This document shows, in pieces, positions 39,564 to 48,547 of a stretch of 64,000 bases of DNA. How positions within the stretch are numbered: the stretch's first letter is position 1; each line of letters starts with the position of its first letter. This stretch comes from Rhodoblastus sphagnicola (GTDB taxonomy: Bacteria > Pseudomonadota > Alphaproteobacteria > Rhizobiales > Beijerinckiaceae). Made by a program: the position numbers and the translations under genes. The DNA is taken from contig NZ_NHSJ01000138.1 in the NCBI RefSeq assembly GCF_002937075.1, positions 45,069 to 109,068 of the forward strand. The letters are read 5' to 3'. Under the pieces are notes generated by a model that did no database searches, was not told the origin of the DNA, and saw nothing but the letters and a program-made list of their open reading frames with translations.

Positions 39564-40808
39564 TTGTCTAATGTACCGACACGATCCTCCCATTGCGATA
39601 ACGTTGTGGCCAAGCCTTTCATCAATGCTGCAGATCAAACGTCGGTGGACGCCGCTCATTTTCTGATGCGAGTCGGCCTTATTCTGGGCTTTGTCGTTAC
39701 TCCAATCGCCTTGCTGATGTCTCAACGCTCGATCTTCGTGGTGAGTCCGATCGCCGCCGTCTTGATCCTGGCCGCGGGATTGATGCTTTCGCAGCTCATG
39801 CGAGTCAAAGAGGTTTTCGCGTTCCTGGCCTCGCGCATCGGTCTGGCGTGCGTCTGTGTCTCTGTTTGGGCCTTCGCATCGCTGCTCTGGACCCCATTTC
39901 CGGCCGAGGCGGCGCCGCGTTTGTTCAAGATCGTTTCAACCTTACTCCTCGTCTTGCCCGTGGCTTCCGTGCTTCCGGCGCGAAGCCGGCCGGCGAATTT
40001 GTACGTGCTGCCGCTTGGCGTCGCTGTGGCTTCGTTCGGAGTCGTCGTTCTGGACATTGTCCTGTCGACCGAACGGCACAATGCCCTGACGACCGAAACT
40101 TTATCGCGCGCGACGAGCGTCTTGCTGCTGCTGGTGTGGCCGGCGATGCTGGCGGTGGTCCTGCGTGGCCGCCCGACCATGGCGGCGAGCGTTGCGATTG
40201 TCTCCGTCGCCGCCGCGCTTTCCGTTCACGCCACAACCGCGTTGCTTGCGACAATCCTGGCGGCCCTGGCGTTCCTGGCGGCCAAAATCAACAAAGAGAA
40301 ATCCGGGTTCTGGATCGGTCGGATCGGCGCGGTCAGCTTCATATTCGCGCCACTCTTGCCTTGGCTTCTGGGGCCGCTGATTGGCGACGCCGTCGCCAGC
40401 CTGGCCTGGCTGAAGGACTGGAACGGCATTCTCACCGTCGATGGCGTCCGTTTGTTCACCGGGCATGGATTCAATTACGTGGCGTCGGGCTATTTCCACG
40501 GCTACCTCGGCGCGGAGACGCCGAAAAGCTCGCTTTTTGAGATGTGGACCGATCTCGGCGTTCTCGGCGCCTTGGCGAGCGCGGCCCTGCTCTACTGGGC
40601 TTATCGGCTGGCGGCAGTCCAGAGCGCAAAGGCGGCGCCGTACTGGATGGGCGCCTTGACGTTCGTGGTGGCGTTCGGCGTCCTCGGCGGCGGCGCGTTG
40701 CAGCTTTGGTGGGTTACGGCTTTGGCCTTGGCGCTGGTTGCTCTCATTCTCGCAACGCGGGGCGAGTTCCAGACCGCCCGCCCGACGGCCCCGCGCCACG
40801 TTTTATAA
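39564..40808 (+). CDS. O-antigen ligase/polymerase-like membrane protein
   Basis: A protein of up to 414 residues with ~11 hydrophobic segments. The middle and end resemble Wzy/WaaL-type enzymes: FTGHGFNYVASGYF lies in the place of the conserved periplasmic His/Gly loop, and SLFEMWTDLGVLGALASAALLYWAYRLA matches the C-terminal Glu-x-x-x-x-Gly-x-x-Gly helix of O-antigen ligases. The start is uncertain: 39564 is a TTG and no ATG lies near the first helix apart from internal ones. It probably joins or polymerises a surface sugar. It is divergent from rnd and alone in orientation. Confidence 0.75.
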   Translation: MSNVPTRSSHCDNVVAKPFINAADQTSVDAAHFLMRVGLILGFVVTPIALLMSQRSIFVVSPIAAVLILAAGLMLSQLMRVKEVFAFLASRIGLACVCVSVWAFASLLWTPFPAEAAPRLFKIVSTLLLVLPVASVLPARSRPANLYVLPLGVAVASFGVVVLDIVLSTERHNALTTETLSRATSVLLLLVWPAMLAVVLRGRPTMAASVAIVSVAAALSVHATTALLATILAALAFLAAKINKEKSGFWIGRIGAVSFIFAPLLPWLLGPLIGDAVASLAWLKDWNGILTVDGVRLFTGHGFNYVASGYFHGYLGAETPKSSLFEMWTDLGVLGALASAALLYWAYRLAAVQSAKAAPYWMGALTFVVAFGVLGGGALQLWWVTALALALVALILATRGEFQTARPTAPRHVL

Positions 40809-40841
40809 TCCGAAATCCGAATGGATCATTCGGGTTTCGGA

Positions 40842-41600
40842 TCACTCGGCCGGCGCGACCCCATCGTCAAGCTCCCGCGCGCCGAGCCAGCGCCGCAAAA
40901 ACTCCACGGTCCAGCGCGCGATCGAGCGGTCGTGCTGGAACCAGCCGTCGATGTGGCGCTGGCGGGTCTGGGCGCTGGGATGGTTCACGCGATCGAGCGA
41001 GGTGATCGTCCAGCGGCAGATCATCTCATAGGTGACGTCGGGGTGGAATTGCAGCCCAAACGCGCGCTCGCCGACCTTGATCGCCTGCGCCTGAAAATCC
41101 TCCCCTTCCGCAAGAAGAAGCGCGCCGGTGGGACAGTCGAATCCCTCGCGGTGCCACTGATAGACCCGCTCGGGGAAAGGGGAATCGCACAGGCAATGGC
41201 CATGTTCGGTCGGATGGATCGGGTAATAGCCCACCTCCACCTTGCCTTCCGGGTGAACATCGACCTTCTGCCCGAGTTGGCGGGCCAAGAGTTGCGCGCC
41301 GAGGCAGATGCCCAGATAGGGCTTGTTTTCCTTGAGCGGCGCCGCGATCCAGTCGATCTCGCGCTTCAGCCAGTCGTCCTCGTCATTGGCGCTCATCGGC
41401 CCGCCGAAGAACACCGCGCCGGCATGATCCGCGAGGGTTTCCGGCAGCGGGTCGCCGAACCGGGGGCGGCGGATGTCGAGCGGCGCGCCCAATTCGCGCA
41501 ACAGGCGCCCGATCCGCCCCGGCGACGAATGCTCTCCGTGCAGGACGATCAAAACCGGCTTGTAGGCGGGCAAGGACAAGGGACCATCGGCGCAGTTCAT
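40842..41600 (-). CDS. class I glutamine amidotransferase (GMP synthase-like)
   Basis: A 252-residue stand-alone glutaminase. The nucleophile is Cys99 in LGICLGAQLLAR, and the catalytic His lies in AFGLQFHPDVTYEM. There is no synthetase domain. Related proteins are annotated as GMP synthase-like or gamma-glutamyl hydrolase-like; the acceptor is unknown. It is the last gene of a three-gene coupled operon: its ATG overlaps the SDR stop. Confidence 0.88.
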   Translation of the reverse strand: MNCADGPLSLPAYKPVLIVLHGEHSSPGRIGRLLRELGAPLDIRRPRFGDPLPETLADHAGAVFFGGPMSANDEDDWLKREIDWIAAPLKENKPYLGICLGAQLLARQLGQKVDVHPEGKVEVGYYPIHPTEHGHCLCDSPFPERVYQWHREGFDCPTGALLLAEGEDFQAQAIKVGERAFGLQFHPDVTYEMICRWTITSLDRVNHPSAQTRQRHIDGWFQHDRSIARWTVEFLRRWLGARELDDGVAPAE

Positions 41601-42409
41601 TCCGCGCCCTCCTTTTCGCGCCGCAATTGCATGGCGGCGACATTTTTGAGCAGCAGCGCCTTCGGGGTGAGGGACGCGGCGAAAACCATGATTTTTGTCA
41701 GCAGACCGGGGATTTCGACGCGCTGGCCCGCCATCATCGCGTCATAGCCGGCTTGGGCGACGTCCTGCGCGGAGACATAGGCCAGCTTGACGAAACCCAT
41801 CTTGTCGCCAAATCCGGCGCGGTCGCCGAAACCGGTGGGAACCGGGCCGGGGCACAAAGCGGTGACGCTGACGCCCTGCGGCGCCAGCTCCTGGGAAAGG
41901 GCTTCGGTAAAAGACAGCACATAGGCCTTGCTGGCGTAATACACGGCCATGCCGGGCCCGGGCATATAGGCGGCGACCGAGGCGACATTGAGGATGCGGC
42001 CGTTGTTCGCGATCAAGGCTTTCGAGAAACGCAGACAAAGCTCTGTCAACGTCCTGATATTGAGGTCGATTATGCCGAGTTGCGCGGAAAAGTCGCTCTC
42101 CGCCGCCGCGCCCAGCACGCCATAGCCGGCGTTGTTGACCAGGATTTCCGGCTCCGCCCCGGCCTCGGCGAGGAAGCTCTCGACGGCGGCGCCGGCGCCG
42201 GGGGCCGCCAGATCGCAGGCGAACACCAGCGGCCGTGGCGCGCTGCGTCCGGGATAGCGCGCGATTTCGTCGGCGAGCGCGTCGAGCGCCGCCCTGTTGC
42301 GGGCCACCAGCGCGAGATCGTGTCCCTTGAGGCCGGCGATCCGCGCCAGTTCGGCGCCGATGCCGCCGGAGGCGCCGGTGATCAGCATGATTTTTCGTGC
42401 GGCGCTCAT
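41597..42409 (-). CDS. short-chain dehydrogenase/reductase
   Basis: A 270-residue classical SDR. The NAD(P) motif is TGASGGIGAELAR (11-23), with NNAGYGVLG, the catalytic Ser in LNVASVAAYMPG and YYASK holding the Tyr-Lys pair. The C-terminal end VAAMQLRR suits the SDR group that includes bacterial DltE-like reductases. The substrate is unknown. Its start overlaps the stop of the TerB gene as ATGA, and its stop overlaps the amidotransferase start, giving a tightly coupled operon. Confidence 0.92.
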   Translation of the reverse strand: MSAARKIMLITGASGGIGAELARIAGLKGHDLALVARNRAALDALADEIARYPGRSAPRPLVFACDLAAPGAGAAVESFLAEAGAEPEILVNNAGYGVLGAAAESDFSAQLGIIDLNIRTLTELCLRFSKALIANNGRILNVASVAAYMPGPGMAVYYASKAYVLSFTEALSQELAPQGVSVTALCPGPVPTGFGDRAGFGDKMGFVKLAYVSAQDVAQAGYDAMMAGQRVEIPGLLTKIMVFAASLTPKALLLKNVAAMQLRREKEGAE

Positions 42410-42924
42410 GTCCTGGACTCCTCGGGTTTGCCCAGGTCATCCCAAGGCGCCGGCGCGTGCGGGTCGAGTCCGCAATCGCCGCGAACCTTTCGACGCAGGG
42501 CGATGCGGTCGCGCGCGGGCACGCCGAGCAATTCCGACACGCGCCAGATGACATTTTCCTCGAATTCCACCGTGCCGCCATCGGCATAGGCGATGGTCCA
42601 CATCATCTCGACCAGCCGGCGCCGTTCCGGCGGGCTCATGGCGTCTTTCAGGAGCGAGGTGAAGCCGTAGAGATCAATCGCCTCGCGATCGCTCTGGCGC
42701 CCGGCCGCGAGCAGTTTCTGGGCCTGGTCTTCGCTGACGTCGAAGCGCTGCTGGAGCAGCAGCAGCAGGGCGCGGCGCTCGGATTCCGAAAAAATCCCGT
42801 CAACTTCAGCCACATGGACCAGCAGGGCGGCGGAGGCGACGCGCAGGTCGGCGTCGCCAAACTGCCGGTCGCCCGGCTCGGCGCTCGTGAGGTCCTCGAC
42901 AAACTGCCTGATACGCTCAAACAC
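42406..42924 (-). CDS. TerB-family protein
   Basis: A 172-residue helical protein of the TerB/tellurite-resistance family. The repeat-like acidic stretches VAEVDGIFSESERRALL and AYADGGTVEFEENVIWRV contain the Asp and Glu residues that bind metal in TerB. No other ter gene is present, so tellurite resistance is unlikely as the specific job. The start is a GTG. It is the first gene of the operon with the SDR and amidotransferase. Confidence 0.85.
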   Translation of the reverse strand: MFERIRQFVEDLTSAEPGDRQFGDADLRVASAALLVHVAEVDGIFSESERRALLLLLQQRFDVSEDQAQKLLAAGRQSDREAIDLYGFTSLLKDAMSPPERRRLVEMMWTIAYADGGTVEFEENVIWRVSELLGVPARDRIALRRKVRGDCGLDPHAPAPWDDLGKPEESRT

Positions 42925-43056
42925 CGCTTCGCCGCTCCATCCGGTCCGAACTACTCTAATTCTGGACGCCGCAAGCTGAACAAAGCATTAACCATGCCGG
43001 TTTGGATTGAGCAATCAGCGATTTCGGCGGCGTTTTGTCGCAAAAACGCAAGGTGG

Positions 43057-43830
43057 TCAAAGCAACCAGGTCGCCTCTTCCAACGCGCGCCGCATTTCGA
43101 AGGCGCGAAACTGCGCGAAGATCGGTATCAGCCAGGATTTCAGGCCGGCGCGGACCACCAGCGACATGTCCAAGGGCGGATCGAGCAGGAAGTATGACAG
43201 CGACAGATCAACAGGCTCCAGCGCGCGGCCGACCAGCGTGTCGAGCGCGCCAATTTTCAGGCGCCGATGGGGCGGATATACGGCCAGCCTGTCCTGGAGT
43301 TGCTCGCCGAACGGCGCCGCGCCTTCATTATAGGTCAGCAGCGTTTCGACCGTCGGCAGCGCATTGGCGAGGGTGTAGGCGGCGGAGGGCGAAGCCTGCG
43401 AGGGATCGGCGTGAAACAGGATCACCGGCTCGATATTCTTGCCGCGCGCTTCCTCGACGAAGCCGATGTCCTGGATCAGGGTGAAGAAGCGGTCGTAGGA
43501 GCGGCTCCACAGATCGACGATCTTGGCCTCGCCGTCGGGCACGAGCAGGCGGTCGATCATGGCGATCTGGCCCTGCGTGGAGCTCAGGTCCACATTGCGC
43601 ACCCGGCCGGAAAAGCGCGGGGCGTAATCGGGCTCGTGCGGGTCGGCGTCGAAGCCAACAAAACCGCGCCGCGAGGCGATGAAATAATCGGACAGCAGGC
43701 GTGCGGTCGTGCTCACGCCGACGCGCCCGTGCGGCGCGCAGCAAATGTAAACGTAGCTTCTGGGAGGGCGCGCCGGTTCGGCGTTGTCAGGCGGGTCGCC
43801 GGGCCCGCGCCAATCGCGCCCGGGCAGCAT
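43057..43830 (-). CDS. ParA/MinD-like protein with a degenerate P-loop
   Basis: A 257-residue protein that aligns with the ParA-like neighbour but has lost the nucleotide-binding lysines: YICCAPHGRVGVSTTARLL has His34 and Val39 in place of the two lysines of the KGGVGKT motif. The fold seems intact (FVGFDADPHEPDYAPRF, IVDLWSRSYDRFFTL). It is probably a pseudo-ATPase acting with the intact paralogue six bases upstream. It has no signal peptide or membrane helix; an amphipathic C-terminal helix is conceivable. The function is unknown. Confidence 0.75.
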   Translation of the reverse strand: MLPGRDWRGPGDPPDNAEPARPPRSYVYICCAPHGRVGVSTTARLLSDYFIASRRGFVGFDADPHEPDYAPRFSGRVRNVDLSSTQGQIAMIDRLLVPDGEAKIVDLWSRSYDRFFTLIQDIGFVEEARGKNIEPVILFHADPSQASPSAAYTLANALPTVETLLTYNEGAAPFGEQLQDRLAVYPPHRRLKIGALDTLVGRALEPVDLSLSYFLLDPPLDMSLVVRAGLKSWLIPIFAQFRAFEMRRALEEATWLL

Positions 43831-43836
43831 GTTATC

Positions 43837-44688
43837 TCAGTCCCTTTGAGCGAGAATGTCGAGCAGACGCACGCGCCGCAGTTCCTCGGCGATCTTGGCT
43901 TGCCAGGTGCGCACATAGCCGCGCAGCACGAACGAGGAATTGGCCGGATCGCCTTCCGCCGTCTTGTTGGCGACGAAGGTCGAAAAGGGAACGCCGGCGA
44001 TTTCCACCTGCTCGTAGGCCATTTCGTCGAGCTTGGGCACGATGATCTCGCCCGCCGGATTGACGCGATCGAAATATTTGCGATTGGTGACAGGATCCCA
44101 TTCGAAGAATGTCGTGGCGTTGATGTGGTTTTTCACCAGAAAATAATTGGCGTCGTCGATGAAGGGCGCGGTCTCCGCGATTTCGTCCAGCGAGGCGATG
44201 GAGGACCCGAGCACATGCAACAGGGTGAAACTGAATTCACCCGCCTTGACCGCCTCCAGGAAGCCGACGTCGCGCAGGGCGCGCAAGGTGGCGCCGAGCG
44301 CGCCGGCCCGCGTGTCGATGACGCTGACCTTGATCTGCGCGGAATTCAGCGTATCGAGAATGCGCATCTGGTCGGACGTCTCGCCGATATCCACCACTTC
44401 GGTGATCGGCCCGTGGAAACGCTTCAGCGTGCCGCGCGGGAATTCGGTGTCGAAGGCGCGGGTGAGAATGTTGTTGGCGGCGAGATAATCGAGCAAGGCG
44501 CGCGATACGGTCGTCTTGCCGACGCCGCCCTTGTCGGCGCCCACCAGAATGACGGCTGGCTTCATGTTGTGTCCCAATCCAGGCGTGAAATCAGCGTCCG
44601 GCGTAACCGGAACGTTCTTGGGGGAAGTCTTGCGTTGTGCCGCGGAACCCCTCGGGAGGGGGCGCCGCTTGTCAGAGTTGCGCGCCAT
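43837..44688 (-). CDS. ParA/MinD-like ATPase
   Basis: A protein of up to 283 residues with a complete deviant Walker A: GADKGGVGKTTVSRALLDYL, with signature Lys53 and P-loop Lys58 in this numbering. FDTEFPRGTLKRF and VSVIDTRAGALG correspond to the switch regions. The basic first 41 residues may not be translated: ATG 44565 gives a protein beginning MKPAVILVGADKGG, and neither start has a strong ribosome site. It is the first gene of a two-gene unit with the P-loop-less paralogue. No parB, chromosome or plasmid replication gene is adjacent. Confidence 0.85.
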   Translation of the reverse strand: MARNSDKRRPLPRGSAAQRKTSPKNVPVTPDADFTPGLGHNMKPAVILVGADKGGVGKTTVSRALLDYLAANNILTRAFDTEFPRGTLKRFHGPITEVVDIGETSDQMRILDTLNSAQIKVSVIDTRAGALGATLRALRDVGFLEAVKAGEFSFTLLHVLGSSIASLDEIAETAPFIDDANYFLVKNHINATTFFEWDPVTNRKYFDRVNPAGEIIVPKLDEMAYEQVEIAGVPFSTFVANKTAEGDPANSSFVLRGYVRTWQAKIAEELRRVRLLDILAQRD

Positions 44689-44791
44689 ACGGCTTTATAG
44701 CATCGAAGGGCGAGAAATTGGCGAATGCTGAAGACAAAGTTTAGAAACATGGTTTACGTGCAACAGTATGACCGGCGGCTTGAGACCAATC

Positions 44792-46408
44792 ATGAGCAGG
44801 CATGACGCATATACGGCGAATTATCGACTTTTCGCCTGGGCGATTCCAAGGCTCTACAATATCGGCGTCGATGTCTGCGACCGTTGGGCCGCCGTCGACC
44901 CCGAGCGCCCCGCCATCATCGAGATCGATTCGACTGACCGGCCGATCCCGTTCAGCTATGGCGCGCTGCGCGCCGAATCGAACCGGATCGCCCATGCGCT
45001 GCGCAAGCGCGGCGTCGGGCGCGGCGATATCGTCGCCTTGCTGCTTCCGCAGTCGCGCCACGTCGCGGCGGCGCATATCGCGGTCTACAAGCTCGGCGCC
45101 GTGGCCCTGCCGCTCGCCAGCCTGTTCGGGATCGACGCCCTCGCCTACCGTCTGACCGATTCGCAAACCCGCGCGCTGATCTGCGACGCGTCCGGCCTCG
45201 CCAAGATCGACGAAATCGGGCGTGAAAAGCTGCCCGACCTGAAAAATGTGCTGTGCCTCGACGGCGCGGCGGCGGGGGCGGACGATTTTTTCGCCGCCAT
45301 CGCGCGGGAGACGGAGGAATTCGAGCCGGTCGCGACCCTGGCCGACGATCCCGCGCTGATGATCTACACCTCCGGGACCACCGGGCTGGCCAAGGGCGCG
45401 CTGCACGCCCATCGCGTCCTGCTCGGCCACCTGCCCGGCGTGCAAATGCCGCATGACGGCTTTCCGCAACAGGGCGACCTGATGTGGACTCCAGCCGACT
45501 GGGCCTGGGCCGGCGGTCTGCTCAACGTGCTGCTGCCCTCGCTGCATTTTGGCGTCGCGGTGATCGCCCGTCACTTCAGAAAATTCGACCCCGAGGCCGC
45601 CTTCGCGCTGATGGCGAAACACCAGATCCGCAACGCCTATATCCCGCCCACGGCGCTGCGCATGTTGCGCTCGGTGGAAAATCCGCGCGGAAAATACGGT
45701 TTTCCCCTGCGCACGGTGAACACCGGCGGCGAATCGCTCGGCGCGGAAACCTTTCATTGGGGCCGCGAGCAATTGGGCCTCACCATCAACGAATCCTACG
45801 GCCAGACCGAAGTGAATCTGGTGCTGGCCTCCTCGGCCCTTTGGGGCGTGAACCGCGCCGGCGCCATCGGCAAGCCGGTTCCCGGCCATGACACGGCGGT
45901 GATTCGGCCCGATGGCTCGATCTGCGACGATGACGAAACCGGCGAGATCGCGATTCGCAGCCCCAATCCCGTGATGTTCCTGAATTACTGGAAGCGGCCG
46001 GAAGCCACCGCCGAAAAGTTCTTGGGAGATTGGATGCTGACCGGCGACCGGGCGCGGCGCGACAAGGACGGCTATGTCTTCTTCCTCGGCCGCGACGACG
46101 ATGTGATTTCTTCCGCCGGCTATCGGATCGGCCCCAACGAGATCGAGGACGGCCTGCTGCGCCACCCGGCGGTGGCCAATGCGGCGGCGGTGGGCAAGCC
46201 GGATCCTTTGCGCGGCGAGATCGTTAAAGCCTTCATCGTGCTGAAGCCGGGTTTTTCGCCCTCGCCGGAACTGGCGAAGGAGATTCAGGTCCACGCGAAA
46301 AACCGGCTCTCGGCCCATTCCTATCCGCGCGAGATCGAATTCGCAGCCGAATTGCCGCTGACGACCAGCGGAAAAATCATTCGGCGGATTCTGCGGGAGC
46401 GGGGATAG
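44792..46408 (+). CDS. AMP-forming acyl-CoA synthetase
   Basis: A 538-residue adenylate-forming enzyme of the acetyl/medium-chain acyl-CoA synthetase group. The P-loop is YTSGTTGLAKGALHAHR, the A5 motif NESYGQTE, the A8 region GRDDDVISSAGYRIGP, and the C-terminal Lys is in TTSGKIIRRILRE, which protein acetyltransferases modify in related enzymes. The Pat-type acetyltransferase at 60 kb could regulate it. ATG 44792 is preferred; ATG 44768 would add eight residues. The substrate is not predictable beyond a short or medium chain acid. Confidence 0.92.
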   Translation: MSRHDAYTANYRLFAWAIPRLYNIGVDVCDRWAAVDPERPAIIEIDSTDRPIPFSYGALRAESNRIAHALRKRGVGRGDIVALLLPQSRHVAAAHIAVYKLGAVALPLASLFGIDALAYRLTDSQTRALICDASGLAKIDEIGREKLPDLKNVLCLDGAAAGADDFFAAIARETEEFEPVATLADDPALMIYTSGTTGLAKGALHAHRVLLGHLPGVQMPHDGFPQQGDLMWTPADWAWAGGLLNVLLPSLHFGVAVIARHFRKFDPEAAFALMAKHQIRNAYIPPTALRMLRSVENPRGKYGFPLRTVNTGGESLGAETFHWGREQLGLTINESYGQTEVNLVLASSALWGVNRAGAIGKPVPGHDTAVIRPDGSICDDDETGEIAIRSPNPVMFLNYWKRPEATAEKFLGDWMLTGDRARRDKDGYVFFLGRDDDVISSAGYRIGPNEIEDGLLRHPAVANAAAVGKPDPLRGEIVKAFIVLKPGFSPSPELAKEIQVHAKNRLSAHSYPREIEFAAELPLTTSGKIIRRILRERG

Positions 46409-46476
46409 GAACGGCGCGGACCGCCTTTCTCAAGGGCCAGTGAAGAGGAGTGAGACCGCTGACGAATCCGTGGACC

Positions 46477-46526
46477 GCCCTCGTCCTTCGAGACGGCCCC
46501 TGCGGGGGCCTCCTCAGGATGAGGGC
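46477..46526. repeat. REP-like palindrome, copy 1
   Basis: A 50-base imperfect palindrome: GCCCTCGTCCTTCGAGACGG at one end and CCTCCTCAGGATGAGGGC at the other, with a GGCCCCTGCGGGGGC core. It resembles the dispersed intergenic palindromes seen in many Hyphomicrobiales genomes. It lies just after the acyl-CoA synthetase gene. Confidence 0.8.
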
Positions 46527-46553
46527 TACTTTCTTGTTCCATATAGAGAACGT

Positions 46554-46596
46554 CCTCATGGTGCGGAAGCCCCGCAGGGGCCGCCTCGAACCATGG
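46554..46596. repeat. REP-like palindrome, copy 2
   Basis: CCTCATGGTGCGGAAGCC and GGCCGCCTCGAACCATGG flank a CCCCGCAGGGG core. It is a relative of copy 1 in inverted orientation, 27 bases away. It contains the ATG used here as start of the following secreted protein. Confidence 0.75.
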
Positions 46597-47226
46597 CCAT
46601 CAAGACGGGACTTTCGCGCGACTCGGAGTCTGCGTCATTTGTTGGTCGCCTCGGCCCTGCTGGCGGCGACGTCGCTTGCGGCCGAGCCGCGCTATTCCCC
46701 GCCGCCCAGTCCGGGATACCTGCCGCAAATCGTTCCTATGCCGCCCGCGCCGAGAATCGAGATTCCACCGCCTCCGCCCAGGTCCCAGCCGACCCCGCCG
46801 CCGTTGCCGTTGCCGCTGCTGCGACGACACGGCGGAACCAGCTTTCCCGGCGGCATGACGATCACGGTGACAAAACTCCTGCATGACGATCGCGACAAGG
46901 ACGTTGCGAGATCGACGGCCCCGATCGACCGCCCCAAACAGGCGGCGGACCAATTGGCGGCCTGCTGGTCGCCGCCGCTCCCTCCCAAGAAAGACACGGT
47001 GGAGATCACCCTGAAATTTTCGTTCAACGGCCGGGGCGAAATCATGGGCGCGCCGCGCACGCCCTATGTGAAGGCGGCGCCGGGAATCAGCGCCGACACG
47101 GTGCGCGAGTCCCTGCGCGCGGCGATCAAAACCTGTTCGCCGCTGCGCTTCACCAAGAGCATGGCGGCGAGCGCGCCGGGCTATCCCCTGTCCATCCGCT
47201 TCATCGCGCGTCGCGCGGACGATTGA
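46558..47226 (+). CDS. secreted Pro-rich protein, possibly TonB-C-like
   Basis: A 222-residue protein: basic N-terminus, hydrophobic signal LLVASALLAATSLA, a Pro-rich linker with PPPSPGYLP and PPPPPRSQPTPPPLPLP, then a globular C-terminal part. That part (TVEITLKFSFNGRGEIMGAP, VRESLRAAIKTCSPLRF) looks like the TonB C-terminal domain family in TolA-like proteins. The start is uncertain because the ATG lies within a REP-like palindrome, and the reading frame is open back to 46450. No transporter partner is adjacent. Confidence in a real protein is good, the function call is weak. Confidence 0.65.
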   Translation: MVRKPRRGRLEPWPSRRDFRATRSLRHLLVASALLAATSLAAEPRYSPPPSPGYLPQIVPMPPAPRIEIPPPPPRSQPTPPPLPLPLLRRHGGTSFPGGMTITVTKLLHDDRDKDVARSTAPIDRPKQAADQLAACWSPPLPPKKDTVEITLKFSFNGRGEIMGAPRTPYVKAAPGISADTVRESLRAAIKTCSPLRFTKSMAASAPGYPLSIRFIARRADD

Positions 47227-48537
47227 TCATTCGCCGCCCGGGTTCTCCAGGCTGAACGTCTGCGAGCCCTCGTCGAAGGCGAAAAGCTCGCCATAGCGGC
47301 CCCAGGTGATCACGCCCTTCAGCGTGTCCTCGGCGCGGTCCTCCGACATATAGTCTTCAAGCTCGCTCTGGAAGCGGGTGGCGGGGGCGCGGTGCGACGG
47401 ACGTTCGTCGAGCACCCGGCGGATGCGGGCGGCGAGCGGCACATAGGCCAGCAGATGATCGGCGAACGTCTTCTTGCGCGCGTCGATGTCGGCGTCGGAG
47501 AATTTCAGACCGGCCGGGGTGAGCTTGATGTCGCCTTCCATCACTTCGGCGAAACGCAGCAATTGCAGGGTTTCGGCGACGGGGAACAGGTCGTCGATCT
47601 CCATGTTGAGGCTGTCGGCGAGCGCCGGCAGGTCGGCCTTGCCGTTATAGGGCGGAGCCGCCACCTCCTCGATCATGCCGGCGAGCGTGTTGGTGGAAAT
47701 ATGCGGCAGCGCCATGCCCAGGCCGAGGCCGGGGAAGACGCCGTCGCGCTCGGGCGCGGGCCGCTTGGTCATCAGCGCGTAGATCTTGTCCACCAACTGC
47801 CGGAATTCCGGGTCGAGCCGGTTGCGCGGATGCGGCAGGTCGACCTTCATCTCGGCGGCGATGCGACCGGGATTGGACGACAGCACCACGATGCGGTCGC
47901 ACATCAACACCGCTTCCTCGATATTGTGCGTGACCATCAGGATGCTGTTGGTGGGCATCCGGCCTTCCACCCAGAGATCGAGCAGATCGGTGCGCAGGGT
48001 TTCGGCGGTCAGCACGTCGAGCGCCGAAAAAGGCTCGTCCATCAACAAGATGTTCGGCTCGACCACCAGGCCCCTCGCGAAACCGACGCGCTGGCGCATG
48101 CCACCGGACAATTCCTTGGGAAAGGCCGATTCAAAGCCGTCGAGCCCGATGGTGTCGATGGCCGCCAGCGCCCGGCGGCGCGCCTCCTCGGCGGGCACCC
48201 CCTTGGTGCGCAGGCCGATTTCCACATTGTCGAGTACGGACAGCCAGGGGAACAGCGCGAAGGACTGGAACACCATGGCCACGCCCTGCACGGGGCCGCG
48301 CACCCGCGCGCCCAGATAGGACACCTCGCCCTTCGACGGCGTCACCAGTCCGGCGACAATGCGCAGCAGCGTGGACTTGCCGCAACCGGAGCGGCCGAGC
48401 AGCCCGACGATTTCGCCTGACTTCAGCGTCAGCGAGACATTGTCCAACACCAGCGAATCGCGTTCGCCCGAACCCTTGGTATAGGTCTGGCTGACATTGA
48501 TGAGTTCGAGCAGGGCGCCTTCCGGCCGGTCGAGCAT
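47227..48537 (-). CDS. ABC transporter ATPase with C-terminal AAA-associated domain
   Basis: A 436-residue protein. The first ~250 residues are a NrtD/SsuB/TauB-type ATPase: Walker [15 protein letters not shown], signature [15 protein letters not shown], Walker [13 protein letters not shown]. The extra ~180 residues ([17 protein letters not shown] onward) match the 'AAA-associated' C-terminal domain of this subgroup, with a repeated metal- or nucleotide-sensing role not established. It is ten bases downstream of the permease gene. Substrates of the group include nitrate, sulfonates and bicarbonate, but no binding protein is next to it. Confidence 0.9.
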   Translation of the reverse strand: MLDRPEGALLELINVSQTYTKGSGERDSLVLDNVSLTLKSGEIVGLLGRSGCGKSTLLRIVAGLVTPSKGEVSYLGARVRGPVQGVAMVFQSFALFPWLSVLDNVEIGLRTKGVPAEEARRRALAAIDTIGLDGFESAFPKELSGGMRQRVGFARGLVVEPNILLMDEPFSALDVLTAETLRTDLLDLWVEGRMPTNSILMVTHNIEEAVLMCDRIVVLSSNPGRIAAEMKVDLPHPRNRLDPEFRQLVDKIYALMTKRPAPERDGVFPGLGLGMALPHISTNTLAGMIEEVAAPPYNGKADLPALADSLNMEIDDLFPVAETLQLLRFAEVMEGDIKLTPAGLKFSDADIDARKKTFADHLLAYVPLAARIRRVLDERPSHRAPATRFQSELEDYMSEDRAEDTLKGVITWGRYGELFAFDEGSQTFSLENPGGE

Positions 48538-48547
48538 GGCGGACTCC

